The notes beneath the pieces were generated by a model that saw nothing but the letters and a program-made list of their open reading frames with translations, had not been told where the DNA came from and searched no databases. Source: Rubrivirga sp. SAORIC476 (lineage in GTDB: Bacteria; Bacteroidota; Rhodothermia; Rhodothermales; Rubricoccaceae). Taken from it: DNA of 64,000 nt. The translations under genes were made by a program, and so were the position numbers. Below are positions 36,101 through 42,790 of the stretch, in pieces (position 1 is the first letter of the stretch; each line of letters opens with the position of its first letter). The stretch lies in NCBI RefSeq assembly GCF_002283555.1, contig NZ_MVOI01000002.1, positions 337,501 through 401,500 of the forward strand. The letters run 5' to 3'.

Positions 36101-36623
36101 AGCCGACCAGGTCTCCCGCCTCGGTCACGGTCCACTCCGCCGTGTTCTCGACACGCCCTCCCAGGTAGATGTAGAACAGCCCGGTGCCGCTGTGCTCTAC
36201 CGTGCCCTGGTTCCGAAGCGTCGTGCCATTAACGCCGCGCGAGCCCGTGCTGCCGGTCAGCCGGATCAGGCCCGAGTTGGTCATCGTGCCCGAGGTCATG
36301 TACCCGCTCGTCCACTCGAAGACGCCGTTGGCCGAGATCTCGGCCGAGGTGCTGAAGGCGAGCGTGCCTCCAGCGACGAGCGTCTGGGTCCCCGATGTGG
36401 CCCCGAGGCGGAGCACGTCGGTGGTGATGCCACCGACGGTGACCGTGTAGGTGCCGTCCAGCGTAATGCAGGCGACCGATGTCGCCGTGGGGACGCCATT
36501 GTCCCACTTGCTGCCGTCCGCCCAGGCCCCGCCGGCGGCGTCGGTCCAGGACGTGGTGCAGGGTTGCGCGAGGGCCGCGGGCGCGAGGAGCGTGACGAGG
36601 AGAACCAGTAGCCGTCGTGTCAT
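33168..36623 (-). CDS. Secreted repeat protein with T9SS sorting domain
   Basis: The 1151-residue protein has a signal peptide (MTRRLLVLLVTLLAPAALAQ) and an autotransporter-like start (CTTSWTDAAGGAWADGSKWD). Three full repeats and one partial repeat of about 182 residues follow, each with LRNEGTVEHSSTGAFY and SGGGLTFDNAGVIDVQEGEF. The strand-turn pattern suggests a long beta-helix or beta-solenoid. After the repeats come further beta domains and a T9SS type A domain (APFPNPAFGRATVAFDLAEA ... ending LTVVR, about 1068-1151), implying export and surface anchoring. The repeats are nearly identical at the DNA level. Likely adhesin or surface-layer component; no enzymatic motif is seen. Confidence 0.88.
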   Translation of the reverse strand: MTRRLLVLLVTLLAPAALAQPCTTSWTDAAGGAWADGSKWDNGVPTATSVACITLDGTYTVTVGGITTDVLRLGATSGTQTLVAGGTLAFSTSAEISANGVFEWTSGYMTSGTMTNSGLIRLTGSTGSRGVNGTTLRNQGTVEHSGTGLFYIYLGGRVENTAEWTVTEAGDLVGSTGPGTFANEATGTLTKSGGGLSTVSGGNLTFDNAGVIDVQEGEFRFDRPSLHTDATLTTASEAVLRFNTGGATFVGTIAGEQAGTLLTNDTMVAGAGAEWAFSGTGIEWTGNYLNAGTLLNSGLIRLTGTTGSRGVRNADVVLRNEGTVEHSSTGAFYVYLAAAVENAAVWNVTGAGDYLGSTGPGTFVNESTGTLTKSGGGLSTVSGGGLTFDNAGVIDVQEGEFRFDRPSLHTDATLTTASEAVLRFNTGGATFVGTVSGEQAGTLLTNDNMVAGADAEWAFSGTGIEWTGNYLDAGTLLNSGLIRLTGTTGSRGVRNADVVLRNEGTVEHSSTGAFYIYLGGRVENAAVWDVTGAGDLVGSTGPGTFVNESTGTLTKSGGGLSTVSGGGLTFDNAGVIDVQEGEFRFDRPSLHTDATLTTASEAVLRFNTGGATFVGTVSGEQAGTLLTNDNMVAGADAEWAFSGTGIEWTGNYLDAGTLLNSGLIRLTGTTGSRGVRNADVVLRNEGTVEHSSTGAFYVYLAAAVENAAVWNVTGAGDYLGSTGPGSFANAISGRLTKAGEGTLTQVTGGGLVFENAGRIIVESGELDINLPFTHASTGAISGNGTLDVLGAGALMLDGITKPGSSPGLLMWEGDWSPTAEATLGIEVTGATPGTEYSQLAVTGTATPGGLLRMAFLDGYTPEVGDTYTILTCVTACTGEFDELGLQPGIGATVTVEANEVVVTITEVGLTISRFQPAGQFIVAPEGGQFRIKTVTANPTSAAISTQTWTTLTQPDGSTIDLTGAQPLDLAPGETSRNATLIVLDGEADAGFYTYRRYAGTQGVDTLAVGIYEFEKATLAAREEVPETDFLAEPNETVVEITAGEVTVDGMPTDDEESPLAAGLPTETRLRAPFPNPAFGRATVAFDLAEASEVRVALYDMTGRVVAVVADGPVAAGRHAVPLDASRLSTGVYVVRLTAGALDATQRLTVVR
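34430..36242. repeat. 546-bp tandem repeats inside the T9SS repeat gene
   Basis: The same DNA recurs with a 546-bp period, for example acgcgagccg or its one-base variant at 34605, 35151 and 35697, and again at 36237 (540 bp on, two codons shorter). Units alternate between two variants: one encoding YVYLAAAVEN (near 34540 and 35630) and one encoding YIYLGGRVEN (near 35080 and 36160). The true period is therefore about 1092 bp, pointing to recent duplication or gene conversion. Confidence 0.9.
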
Positions 36624-36718
36624 GGTCGTAGGAGAAGAGGTCGATCAGGAAGACGACATCTCCGCCCCGACCGGCTCATTGGCCCGCACGATTTCTGCGC
36701 CTGGCTCCACACGAAACC

Positions 36719-36748
36719 GCCCGCCTCGGCACAGCGGCCGAGGCGGGC
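36719..36748. repeat. GC hairpin, member of CCTCGG-N8-CCGAGG family
   Basis: GCCCGCCTCGG (36719-36729) pairs perfectly with CCGAGGCGGGC (36738-36748) around the 8-nt loop cacagcgg. It is 30 bp past the SnoaL-like gene stop (minus strand). Confidence 0.7.
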
Positions 36749-36778
36749 GGAGCGGGACGAAGGTCCGGCCGCGAAGCG

Positions 36779-37138
36779 CTACGCGATCTTGTAGAAGCGC
36801 TCCTCGACGATCTTGCCGTCCTTCCACGTCTGGACCGCGACCTGGTCGTAGGTCTGCGAGCCGTAGTCCGCGTGGGTGAAGTCGAAGAACCACTCGACGA
36901 GCGCCTTGCCAGCCTCTTCGTCGATGCCGACAGCCTTGACTTCGGCGCCGCGGAACTCGGTGAGGCCGTTCACGAAGGCCTCCTCATAGGCACGGTTGAC
37001 GTCCTTGCCTTCACGGGGCGGCATGCCCTGGTCGATCATGACGACATCGTCGGCGTAGTAGTCCTCGAAGGCGCCGAGGATGTCGCCCTGGAGGATGCGG
37101 GCGTTGAGGTCGGCGACGGATTCCTGGAGCGTAGGCAT
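36779..37138 (-). CDS. SnoaL-like/NTF2-fold protein
   Basis: The 119-residue protein fits the nuclear-transport-factor-2 fold: an N-terminal helix (ADLNARILQGDILGAFEDYY), then ADDVVMIDQGMPPREGKDVN, a typical SnoaL segment, and a closing sheet with VAVQTWKDGKIVEERFY. Such proteins act as small cyclases, isomerases or ligand binders; catalytic residues cannot be fixed here. The ATG at 37138 gives MPTLQESVADLN; an upstream ATG at 37186 would read through a palindrome and is not favoured. A TetR-like inverted repeat and an AT-rich patch lie 59-73 bp upstream, suggesting regulated expression. Confidence 0.83.
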   Translation of the reverse strand: MPTLQESVADLNARILQGDILGAFEDYYADDVVMIDQGMPPREGKDVNRAYEEAFVNGLTEFRGAEVKAVGIDEEAGKALVEWFFDFTHADYGSQTYDQVAVQTWKDGKIVEERFYKIA

Positions 37139-37161
37139 GGGAACAGGGGGATGGTTGAAGG

Positions 37162-37211
37162 GATGCCGACCGGGTCGGCGTCCCATTTATTTGTTTGAAC
37201 GACCATTGTTC
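37162..37211 (-). promoter_or_regulatory. Possible promoter and operator region of the SnoaL-like gene
   Basis: The region holds GCCGACC-G-GGTCGGC (37165-37179), an AT-rich patch (37184-37199) that stands out from the GC-rich background, and GAACGACCATTGTTC (37197-37211), whose outer GAAC...GTTC arms resemble TetR-family operators. Function is inferred from symmetry only. Confidence 0.3.
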
Positions 37212-37296
37212 CCACAGGGATCTCGCGGATCGCGGTCGGTCCAGCTTCTGCCCCGCTCGTGGAGGGCCTGCCGGACCGGTCCCTACTCTCCTCCGC

Positions 37297-37794
37297 TCAT
37301 CGGCCGATGTGGTCCCGGAACCGCCCGACGGCCAGGTTCCACAACTCCAGCGTATCGAGGAAGAGCGCCCGGCTGATGCCGCCTTCGTCCAGGTTCAGAT
37401 CCCACTGCAGGTGGGCGTTCCCATTCACATCGGAGTACGCCGAGCCGAACCGCCAGCTGCGGTTCCATTCGTTGGCGGTGGCGAGGGGCAGCTTGTCGCT
37501 GACCTCGAACCCGGCGTGGAACTGCACAGACGAGCAGTTCCGGTTGTTCTCACAGCCGTAGAAGTAGATCGCCCAGTTGGTCCCCTCCGAGGCGCTTCGA
37601 ACCAGCGGGTCGCCCGAACTGTCGGCGTCGAGTTCCCCGCGGTACCCCGCCGACTGGAGCGCATCGACCAGGCTGCGAGGGTTGGAGGCCGTCACGCTTT
37701 GCGCCTGAACGGCGAGCGAACTGGCGGCAAGGAAGAGCGTCGAGAGGTAGCGAAAGCACATGCCGAAGGAGGAAAGCGAGTGAGCACGAAACAT
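37297..37794 (-). CDS. Secreted YbjN-domain protein
   Basis: The 165-residue product has a signal peptide (LSTLFLAASSLAVQAQ) and then a YbjN domain (PF10722-like): LVDALQSAGYRGELDADSSG, WAIYFYGCENNRNCSS and a C-terminal helix LELWNLAVGRFRDHIG. YbjN-like proteins are related to type III secretion chaperone folds and were named sensory transduction regulators; a secreted form like this one has no defined role. Two cysteines (CENNRNC) may form a disulfide in the periplasm. Either ATG 37794 or ATG 37761 gives a valid signal peptide. Confidence 0.78.
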   Translation of the reverse strand: MFRAHSLSSFGMCFRYLSTLFLAASSLAVQAQSVTASNPRSLVDALQSAGYRGELDADSSGDPLVRSASEGTNWAIYFYGCENNRNCSSVQFHAGFEVSDKLPLATANEWNRSWRFGSAYSDVNGNAHLQWDLNLDEGGISRALFLDTLELWNLAVGRFRDHIGR

Positions 37795-37947
37795 GTCGTA
37801 TGGAACCGACAGCCCGAGAATTGTACGGGGCACGAGGTTCAGGATCAACCCGGACCCCGGTGCCGGTACGGGCCTCGACTGCAGAACCGGACGTGCATCG
37901 CCTCCCACCTCCGGGTCGAGCCGTGCGCCAGGGCACGATCGGTCCGG

Positions 37948-37955
37948 TAGTTTGC
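37948..37955 (+). promoter_or_regulatory. -7-like promoter element for the GNAT gene
   Basis: TAGTTTGC, 49 nt before the ATG at 38005; a near-exact match to the Bacteroidota TAnnTTTG element. Confidence 0.45.
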
Positions 37956-38004
37956 TGTCCGTCCTCGCGCTGCCCGGCACCCCCCCCTCCTCTACCAGTA
38001 CGAG

Positions 38005-38475
38005 ATGCCCACCGTCCGCCGCGTCCCCGCTGCCGTCGTCCGCCCCCTGCGAACGGCGATCCTCCGTCCCACCTGGACCGACCGGCTGGCGACGTACGAC
38101 CAGGACGAGACCGTCGCCGTCCACGTCGCTGCGTACCTCGACGGCGACGACGCGGTGCACGGCGTCGGCACGATCTACGCCGAGGCGCCGCCGGACGACA
38201 ACCGCGACGCCATCCCCGAGACGGCTTACGCCGACGGTGCGAGCTGGCGCCTCCGCGGCATGGCGACCTCGGAGGCCGCGCGCGGCGCCGGGCTGGGGCG
38301 GCTCGTGCTGGAAGAGTGCTTCGCCGTAGTGCGCGAGCGCAGCGGGTCGGTGCTGTGGTGCAACGCCCGGCTCGTGGCCGTCCCCTTCTATGCCCGCCTC
38401 GGCATGGCCGCCGTCGGCCCCGAGTTCGACATCCCCGGCATCGGGCCGCACTACGTGATGTGGCGGGAGGTGTAA
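38005..38475 (+). CDS. GNAT family N-acetyltransferase
   Basis: The 156-residue protein carries the acetyl-CoA-binding motif A of the GNAT fold, RGMATSEAARGAGLGRLVL, followed by FYARLGMAAVGPEFDIPGI, the usual C-terminal strand region. It would acetylate an amine on a small molecule or protein in the cytosol; specificity cannot be read. It resembles small ElaA-like acetyltransferases in length. Monocistronic, with a TAGTTTGC promoter-like motif upstream. Confidence 0.87.
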   Translation: MPTVRRVPAAVVRPLRTAILRPTWTDRLATYDQDETVAVHVAAYLDGDDAVHGVGTIYAEAPPDDNRDAIPETAYADGASWRLRGMATSEAARGAGLGRLVLEECFAVVRERSGSVLWCNARLVAVPFYARLGMAAVGPEFDIPGIGPHYVMWREV

Positions 38476-38564
38476 GCGAACGCAGGACCGGACGCCGACG
38501 GAGCATCCCACCGCGCGGCTGTGGTCCCGCCCCCCGGCTGTGAACCCCGGAACCGCTTTCGAGT

Positions 38565-38571
38565 TACGTTC
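38565..38571 (+). promoter_or_regulatory. -7-like promoter element for the HMG-CoA reductase gene
   Basis: TACGTTC, 24 nt before the ATG at 38596. Confidence 0.3.
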
Positions 38572-38595
38572 ACCTCCCCTCCTTCCCCGCCCCCG

Positions 38596-40140
38596 ATGAA
38601 GATCCCCTCGCTCGTCCTCCGCCAGCTCTACACCAACGGGAGCCTCACGCCGACGGGCGACGGCGTCGCGTTCAGCCTCAAGAACCGGCTCACGGATGCC
38701 AAGCTGACCCAACTCGCCAGCGTCACGGTGGATGGGAGGACGGTCGGCGCCGAGCAACTGACGCTCACGTTGGACGACGGCAGCACGCGGCCAGCGACCA
38801 GCATTTCGGCGGCCAACCCCGTGGACTTCCCGCTGCGCAAGATCGTGACCATCCACGTGCCCGGCGTCACGGCCGACGAGGGGGTCCACGAGTTGAAGCT
38901 GGCGTTCTCGATCGAAGGCATGGGCAGCCTGTCGTTCAAGGTCAAGGACTCGGTCGCCCCGGCACGGCCCGACCGCGTGACGGTCCCCCGCGACCGCACC
39001 GACGACTTCTCCGAGGCCGCCATCCGGGAGCGGCAGGCGTTCGTGGAGGAGTACACCGGAAAGGCGTTCGAGCACGTCAAGCACTACTCGTTCGACCCGC
39101 ACATCACGGGCGGCAACATCGAGAGCTTCATCGGCGTGGCCCAGGTGCCGATCGGGGTGGCGGGGCCGCTGATGGTCAACGGCGAGCACGCCCAGGGCGA
39201 GTTCCTCATTCCGATGGCGACCGCCGAGGGCACGCTGGTCGCGAGCTACAACCGCGGGATGAAGGTGCTCAACCTGTCCGGCGGCGTGAAGTGCACCATC
39301 TCCGACGACGCCATGCAGCGGGCGCCGGTGTTCATCTTCGAGGATGCCCGCGGCGCGCGCGACTTCAAGGTGTGGCTCGCCGAGCACTTCGACGAGATCG
39401 CCGCCCAGGCCGAGTCCACGACCAGCGTCGGCAAGCTCAAGGAGATCGACACGTACCTCTCGAACCACTTCGCCTTCAGCCGCTTCAACTTCTCGACCGG
39501 CGACGCGGCGGGCCAGAACATGGTCGGCCGGGCCACCTTCGCGGCGTGCTCCTGGATTCTGGAGAACAACGACACCATCCGCCGCTTCTACCTCGAGTCG
39601 AACTTCGCGACCGATAAGAAGGCGTCGATGGTCAACATCATGAAGACCCGCGGCAAGCGCGTCACGGCCGAGTGCAAGATCTCCGGTGACGTGCTCCGCG
39701 AGGTGATGCGCGTCGAGCCCGCGGGGCTGGCCTACCACTGGGGCGTCGCCGCGGGCATCGGCTCGGTGCTGTCGGGCGCCAACAACAACGGCCTGCACTC
39801 GCCGAACGGCATCACGGCGATGTTCATCGCGACCGGCCAGGACGTGGCGAACGTGTCCGAGTCGTCCGCGGCGATCCTCTATGCCGAGCACACCGACGAC
39901 GACGACCTCTACCTCTCGATCACGATCCCGAGCCTGATCGTGGCGACGTACGGCGGTGGCACCGGCCTCGCCACCCAGCGCGAGTGTCTGGAGATGCTCG
40001 GCTGCTACGGCAAGGGCGGCGTCCACAAGCTGGCCGAGATCATCGCGGGCGTCGTGCTCGCGGGCGAGGTCTCGCTCGCCTCGGCGATCTCGTCGAACGA
40101 CTGGGTGTCGAGCCACGAGAAGTTCGGGCGCAACCGGTAG
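38596..40140 (+). CDS. Hydroxymethylglutaryl-CoA reductase (NADPH, class I type) with N-terminal extra domain
   Basis: The catalytic part (about 130-514) has the class I HMGR motifs: FIGVAQVPIGVAGPL, catalytic Glu211 in PMATAEGTLVAS, DAAGQNMVG, the Lys of FATDKKAS, Asp in GQDVAN and a C-terminal SH (SSHEKFGRNR). It reduces HMG-CoA to mevalonate for isoprenoid synthesis. The first 120 residues (MKIPSLVLRQLYTNGSLTPT onward) form a separate beta-rich domain with no membrane segment, so the enzyme should be soluble. No other mevalonate-pathway gene is adjacent. Length is 514 residues against about 430 for the bare catalytic unit. Confidence 0.93.
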   Translation: MKIPSLVLRQLYTNGSLTPTGDGVAFSLKNRLTDAKLTQLASVTVDGRTVGAEQLTLTLDDGSTRPATSISAANPVDFPLRKIVTIHVPGVTADEGVHELKLAFSIEGMGSLSFKVKDSVAPARPDRVTVPRDRTDDFSEAAIRERQAFVEEYTGKAFEHVKHYSFDPHITGGNIESFIGVAQVPIGVAGPLMVNGEHAQGEFLIPMATAEGTLVASYNRGMKVLNLSGGVKCTISDDAMQRAPVFIFEDARGARDFKVWLAEHFDEIAAQAESTTSVGKLKEIDTYLSNHFAFSRFNFSTGDAAGQNMVGRATFAACSWILENNDTIRRFYLESNFATDKKASMVNIMKTRGKRVTAECKISGDVLREVMRVEPAGLAYHWGVAAGIGSVLSGANNNGLHSPNGITAMFIATGQDVANVSESSAAILYAEHTDDDDLYLSITIPSLIVATYGGGTGLATQRECLEMLGCYGKGGVHKLAEIIAGVVLAGEVSLASAISSNDWVSSHEKFGRNR

Positions 40141-40194
40141 CGGACCGGAGGAGCCGGGCGCGAACCGACCGCCCACGCTCCACGTCCAACGCCC

Positions 40195-42306
40195 ATGTCT
40201 GCACCCGACCGCGACCCCGACGCCGAGCCCGTCCCCGTATCGGAGGCGGCGCCAGGCCTGCATCCGCCCAACGCGGCGGCTGACGGCCCGACGCCTGCGG
40301 CGACCTTCGAAGGCGACGGGGCGGACGGCGACGCCCTCCCCCACCGAGATACGCCCTCCATCACCGAGGCGGAGCAGGAGGTCGCGGACGAGGGCGACGC
40401 CCGTCCGGCAGGTCCGACCGGCGACAGCCCCGAGGCGACGCTCCACGCGGAGGCGGCCCCCGGCCCGGTCCGCGCCAACCCGACCCGCCCGCCCGCCCCG
40501 GGGCCTTCGCGGGCCGTGTCGTTCCCTCGGCCCGAGAGCGAGCAGGCCGTCGCGGCCGACCTCCGGCGGCTGGCCCGCCTGCGCCGGAGATCCGGCACCG
40601 GCGACGTGCCCGCCCTCGACGAGGGCACCGAGGTTGCCCGGCGCGCAGGGTTCGAGGTCATGGACGTCGGCGAGCCGCCGTCGCTGGCGCGGCGCTACTT
40701 CACGACGCTCCGCAACGCCACCGGTCTCGTGTACGGCAGCGCCGTGGCGGTGGCGCGAGACCGCGACCAGTTCCCGATGGTGAAGGGCTTCGCGCTCTTC
40801 CTGATCAAGCTGGCCGCGTTCTTCGTCCGTCCACTGGTCCGCCGCGACCTGCGGGACCTGCCCATCGAGCAGCAGCTCCGGCGCCGGCTGGAGATCCTCG
40901 GGCCGACGTACATCAAGCTCGGGCAGGTGCTGGCCCTCCGCGAGGACCTGCTGCCGCCGTTCATCACGGAGGAGCTCAAGAACCTGCTCGACCGGCTCCC
41001 GGTGATGCCGTTTCCGGAGTACCTCGACCGCATCGCGAAGGGCCTGGGGCGCCCGGTCGACGAGATGTTCTCCTTCATCGACCCGAAGCCCCTCGGCAGC
41101 GCCTCCATCGGCCAGATCCACGCTGCGACGACTGTCGAGGGCGACGACGTAATCCTGAAGGTCGTCAAGCCGCACATCTACGTCATCCTGAAGCGGGACG
41201 CGCGGCTGCTGGGCTTCTTCGGCTCCTTCCTGCAGATCTTCTTCAGCCGCTACCAGCCCAAGAAGGTGCTGGACGAGTTCGCCGAGTACACCCTCCGAGA
41301 GGTCGACCTCCGACGCGAGGCGGACAACCTGGAGCAGATGGCGCTCAACTTCGCCGACCAGCCGGACATCCTCTTCCCGCAGGTCTACCGCCAGTACTCG
41401 TCGAGGCTGGTGCTCACGATGGGACGCTTCCGGGGCATCCGGCCGGACACGCCCGCGAGCACGGCGCTCCCCCTGGACGCCCGCGAGCGGCTCGTGGACC
41501 TGGGCGCGCTCGCCATCATCCGGATGCTCTACCAGGACGGCTTCTTCCACGCCGACCTGCACCCGGGCAACATGTTCGTGCTCGACACGGAGCCCGATAA
41601 GAATGGCGAGATCCACCCCAAGGTCGGCTTCATCGACCTCGGCATGGTGGGCTACTTCGACGGCGACCTTCGGCGGACGCTCCTCTACTACTTCTTCTCG
41701 CTCGTCACCGGCGACGCCGAGAACGCAGCCCGCTACCTCGCCTCGGTGTCCGAGGCGGGCAAGAAGGCGGACCCGCGCGGCTTCCAGCGTGCCGTGGCGG
41801 AGCTCTGCCGCCGCTTCTACCGCGCGCAACGTCACGGCGACGTCAACGTCGGCCAGTTGATCATGGAGTCGGTCGGGCTGGCGGGCCAATACCGGATGTA
41901 CTTCCCGGTCGAGATGGTGCTGATGACGAAGGCGCTGGTCACGTTCGAGGGCGTCGGCCAGACGCTCCTGCCAGGGTTCGACGTGGCGGAGGTGAGCCGC
42001 AAGCACGTCAACAAGCTCTTTATGAGCCAGTTCAACCCGATCGCGCTGCTCAAGGAGAGCTTCCGCGGCGCGCCGGAGTTGGTGGACCTGATCGTGAAGA
42101 GCCCGACGCTGATGGCTGAAGGCATCCGGTTTATCGAGTCGCGCATCCGGAGCACGGACCCGTCGCCCCTGTCGGGTCTGCGGACGGGCCTCCTCTCGGG
42201 TGCGTCCCTGGTGGCGGGCACCATCGCGGCCACGACGGGTGGCCCGTGGTTCCTGTGGGGTCCGTTGTTCGCCCTGGCTGCGGGGTTCGCGCTCAAACGG
42301 AGCTGA
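40195..42306 (+). CDS. ABC1/AarF/UbiB family atypical kinase
   Basis: The 703-residue protein has an Ala/Pro/Glu-rich, probably disordered N-terminus (about 1-150). The UbiB-type core follows: the KxGQ motif in GPTYIKLGQVLALRED, the Ala-rich loop GSASIGQIHAA, and HADLHPGNMFV and FIDLGMVG as catalytic and metal loops. A C-terminal hydrophobic pair (GASLVAGTIAATTGGPWFLW) probably anchors it in the membrane. UbiB proteins are ATPases that support quinone or lipid biosynthesis; in menaquinone-using bacteria the exact role is unknown. Start ATG at 40195, 54 bp after the HMGR stop, so co-transcription is likely. Confidence 0.93.
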   Translation: MSAPDRDPDAEPVPVSEAAPGLHPPNAAADGPTPAATFEGDGADGDALPHRDTPSITEAEQEVADEGDARPAGPTGDSPEATLHAEAAPGPVRANPTRPPAPGPSRAVSFPRPESEQAVAADLRRLARLRRRSGTGDVPALDEGTEVARRAGFEVMDVGEPPSLARRYFTTLRNATGLVYGSAVAVARDRDQFPMVKGFALFLIKLAAFFVRPLVRRDLRDLPIEQQLRRRLEILGPTYIKLGQVLALREDLLPPFITEELKNLLDRLPVMPFPEYLDRIAKGLGRPVDEMFSFIDPKPLGSASIGQIHAATTVEGDDVILKVVKPHIYVILKRDARLLGFFGSFLQIFFSRYQPKKVLDEFAEYTLREVDLRREADNLEQMALNFADQPDILFPQVYRQYSSRLVLTMGRFRGIRPDTPASTALPLDARERLVDLGALAIIRMLYQDGFFHADLHPGNMFVLDTEPDKNGEIHPKVGFIDLGMVGYFDGDLRRTLLYYFFSLVTGDAENAARYLASVSEAGKKADPRGFQRAVAELCRRFYRAQRHGDVNVGQLIMESVGLAGQYRMYFPVEMVLMTKALVTFEGVGQTLLPGFDVAEVSRKHVNKLFMSQFNPIALLKESFRGAPELVDLIVKSPTLMAEGIRFIESRIRSTDPSPLSGLRTGLLSGASLVAGTIAATTGGPWFLWGPLFALAAGFALKRS

Positions 42307-42364
42307 CGACGCGGGAATGTCCCCCAAGAGGGGGTATGCTGGAGACTCCCTCTCCCCCTTCCCG

Positions 42365-42790
42365 ATGATCGCCACCGCCCGCTTCGACGTCACCTCCTGG
42401 GAGCCGACGGTCTACGACCAGCCCGAGGACGGTCCGGCGCTGACCCGCGTCACGCTCACCAAGACGTTCGAGGGCGACCTGACCGGTGAGAGCGTCGGCG
42501 AGGGGCTGTTCTGCGGCCTTCAGACCCCGGCCGACGGCGCGGGATACATGGTGTCGGAGCGCGTGACCGGCCGCCTCGGTGGACGCGCCGGTACCTTCGT
42601 GATGCAGCATGGGGGACTCGCCGCGCCCGAGGCAGAGCCCCAGTCCTTCGGCAGCATCGTTCCCGGCTCTGGCACCGGCGCGTTGGCTGGCCTCCGCGGC
42701 ACCGTCGTCTTCGGCGCCGACCACACGATCACGCTGGAGTTCGAGATGCCCGACGACCCGACAGATGCAGGATCGAGCCTGGCGACCTAG
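42365..42790 (+). CDS. DUF3224 family protein
   Basis: The 141-residue protein matches the DUF3224 beta-barrel pattern: ARFDVTSWEPTVYDQPEDGP, then LTKTFEGDLTGESVGEGL, GTFVMQHGG and GTGALAGLRGTVVF, ending in strand HTITLEFEMP. Members are small lipocalin-like proteins of unknown function. The start at ATG 42365 is well supported because the upstream in-frame codons are shadow of aarF. Its TAG stop overlaps the stop of the convergent sulfotransferase gene inside a CTAG. Confidence 0.87.
   Translation: MIATARFDVTSWEPTVYDQPEDGPALTRVTLTKTFEGDLTGESVGEGLFCGLQTPADGAGYMVSERVTGRLGGRAGTFVMQHGGLAAPEAEPQSFGSIVPGSGTGALAGLRGTVVFGADHTITLEFEMPDDPTDAGSSLAT

Noticed and set aside
34430..36242. Repeats as a CRISPR array or mobile element
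   Set aside because: Units are 546 bp, contiguous, in frame and encode protein repeats; no spacers or terminal inverted repeats.
41739..41757. CGCCTCGG-tgt-CCGAGGCG hairpin inside the UbiB gene
   Set aside because: It shares the core of the intergenic hairpins but has a 3-nt loop and lies in conserved coding sequence (LASVSEAGKK), so it is probably codon-driven.
37297..42393. A very long minus-strand frame (1698 residues) covering HMGR and UbiB genes
   Set aside because: Only its last 165 residues (YbjN protein) are real; the rest is antisense shadow of two clearly recognised plus-strand genes.
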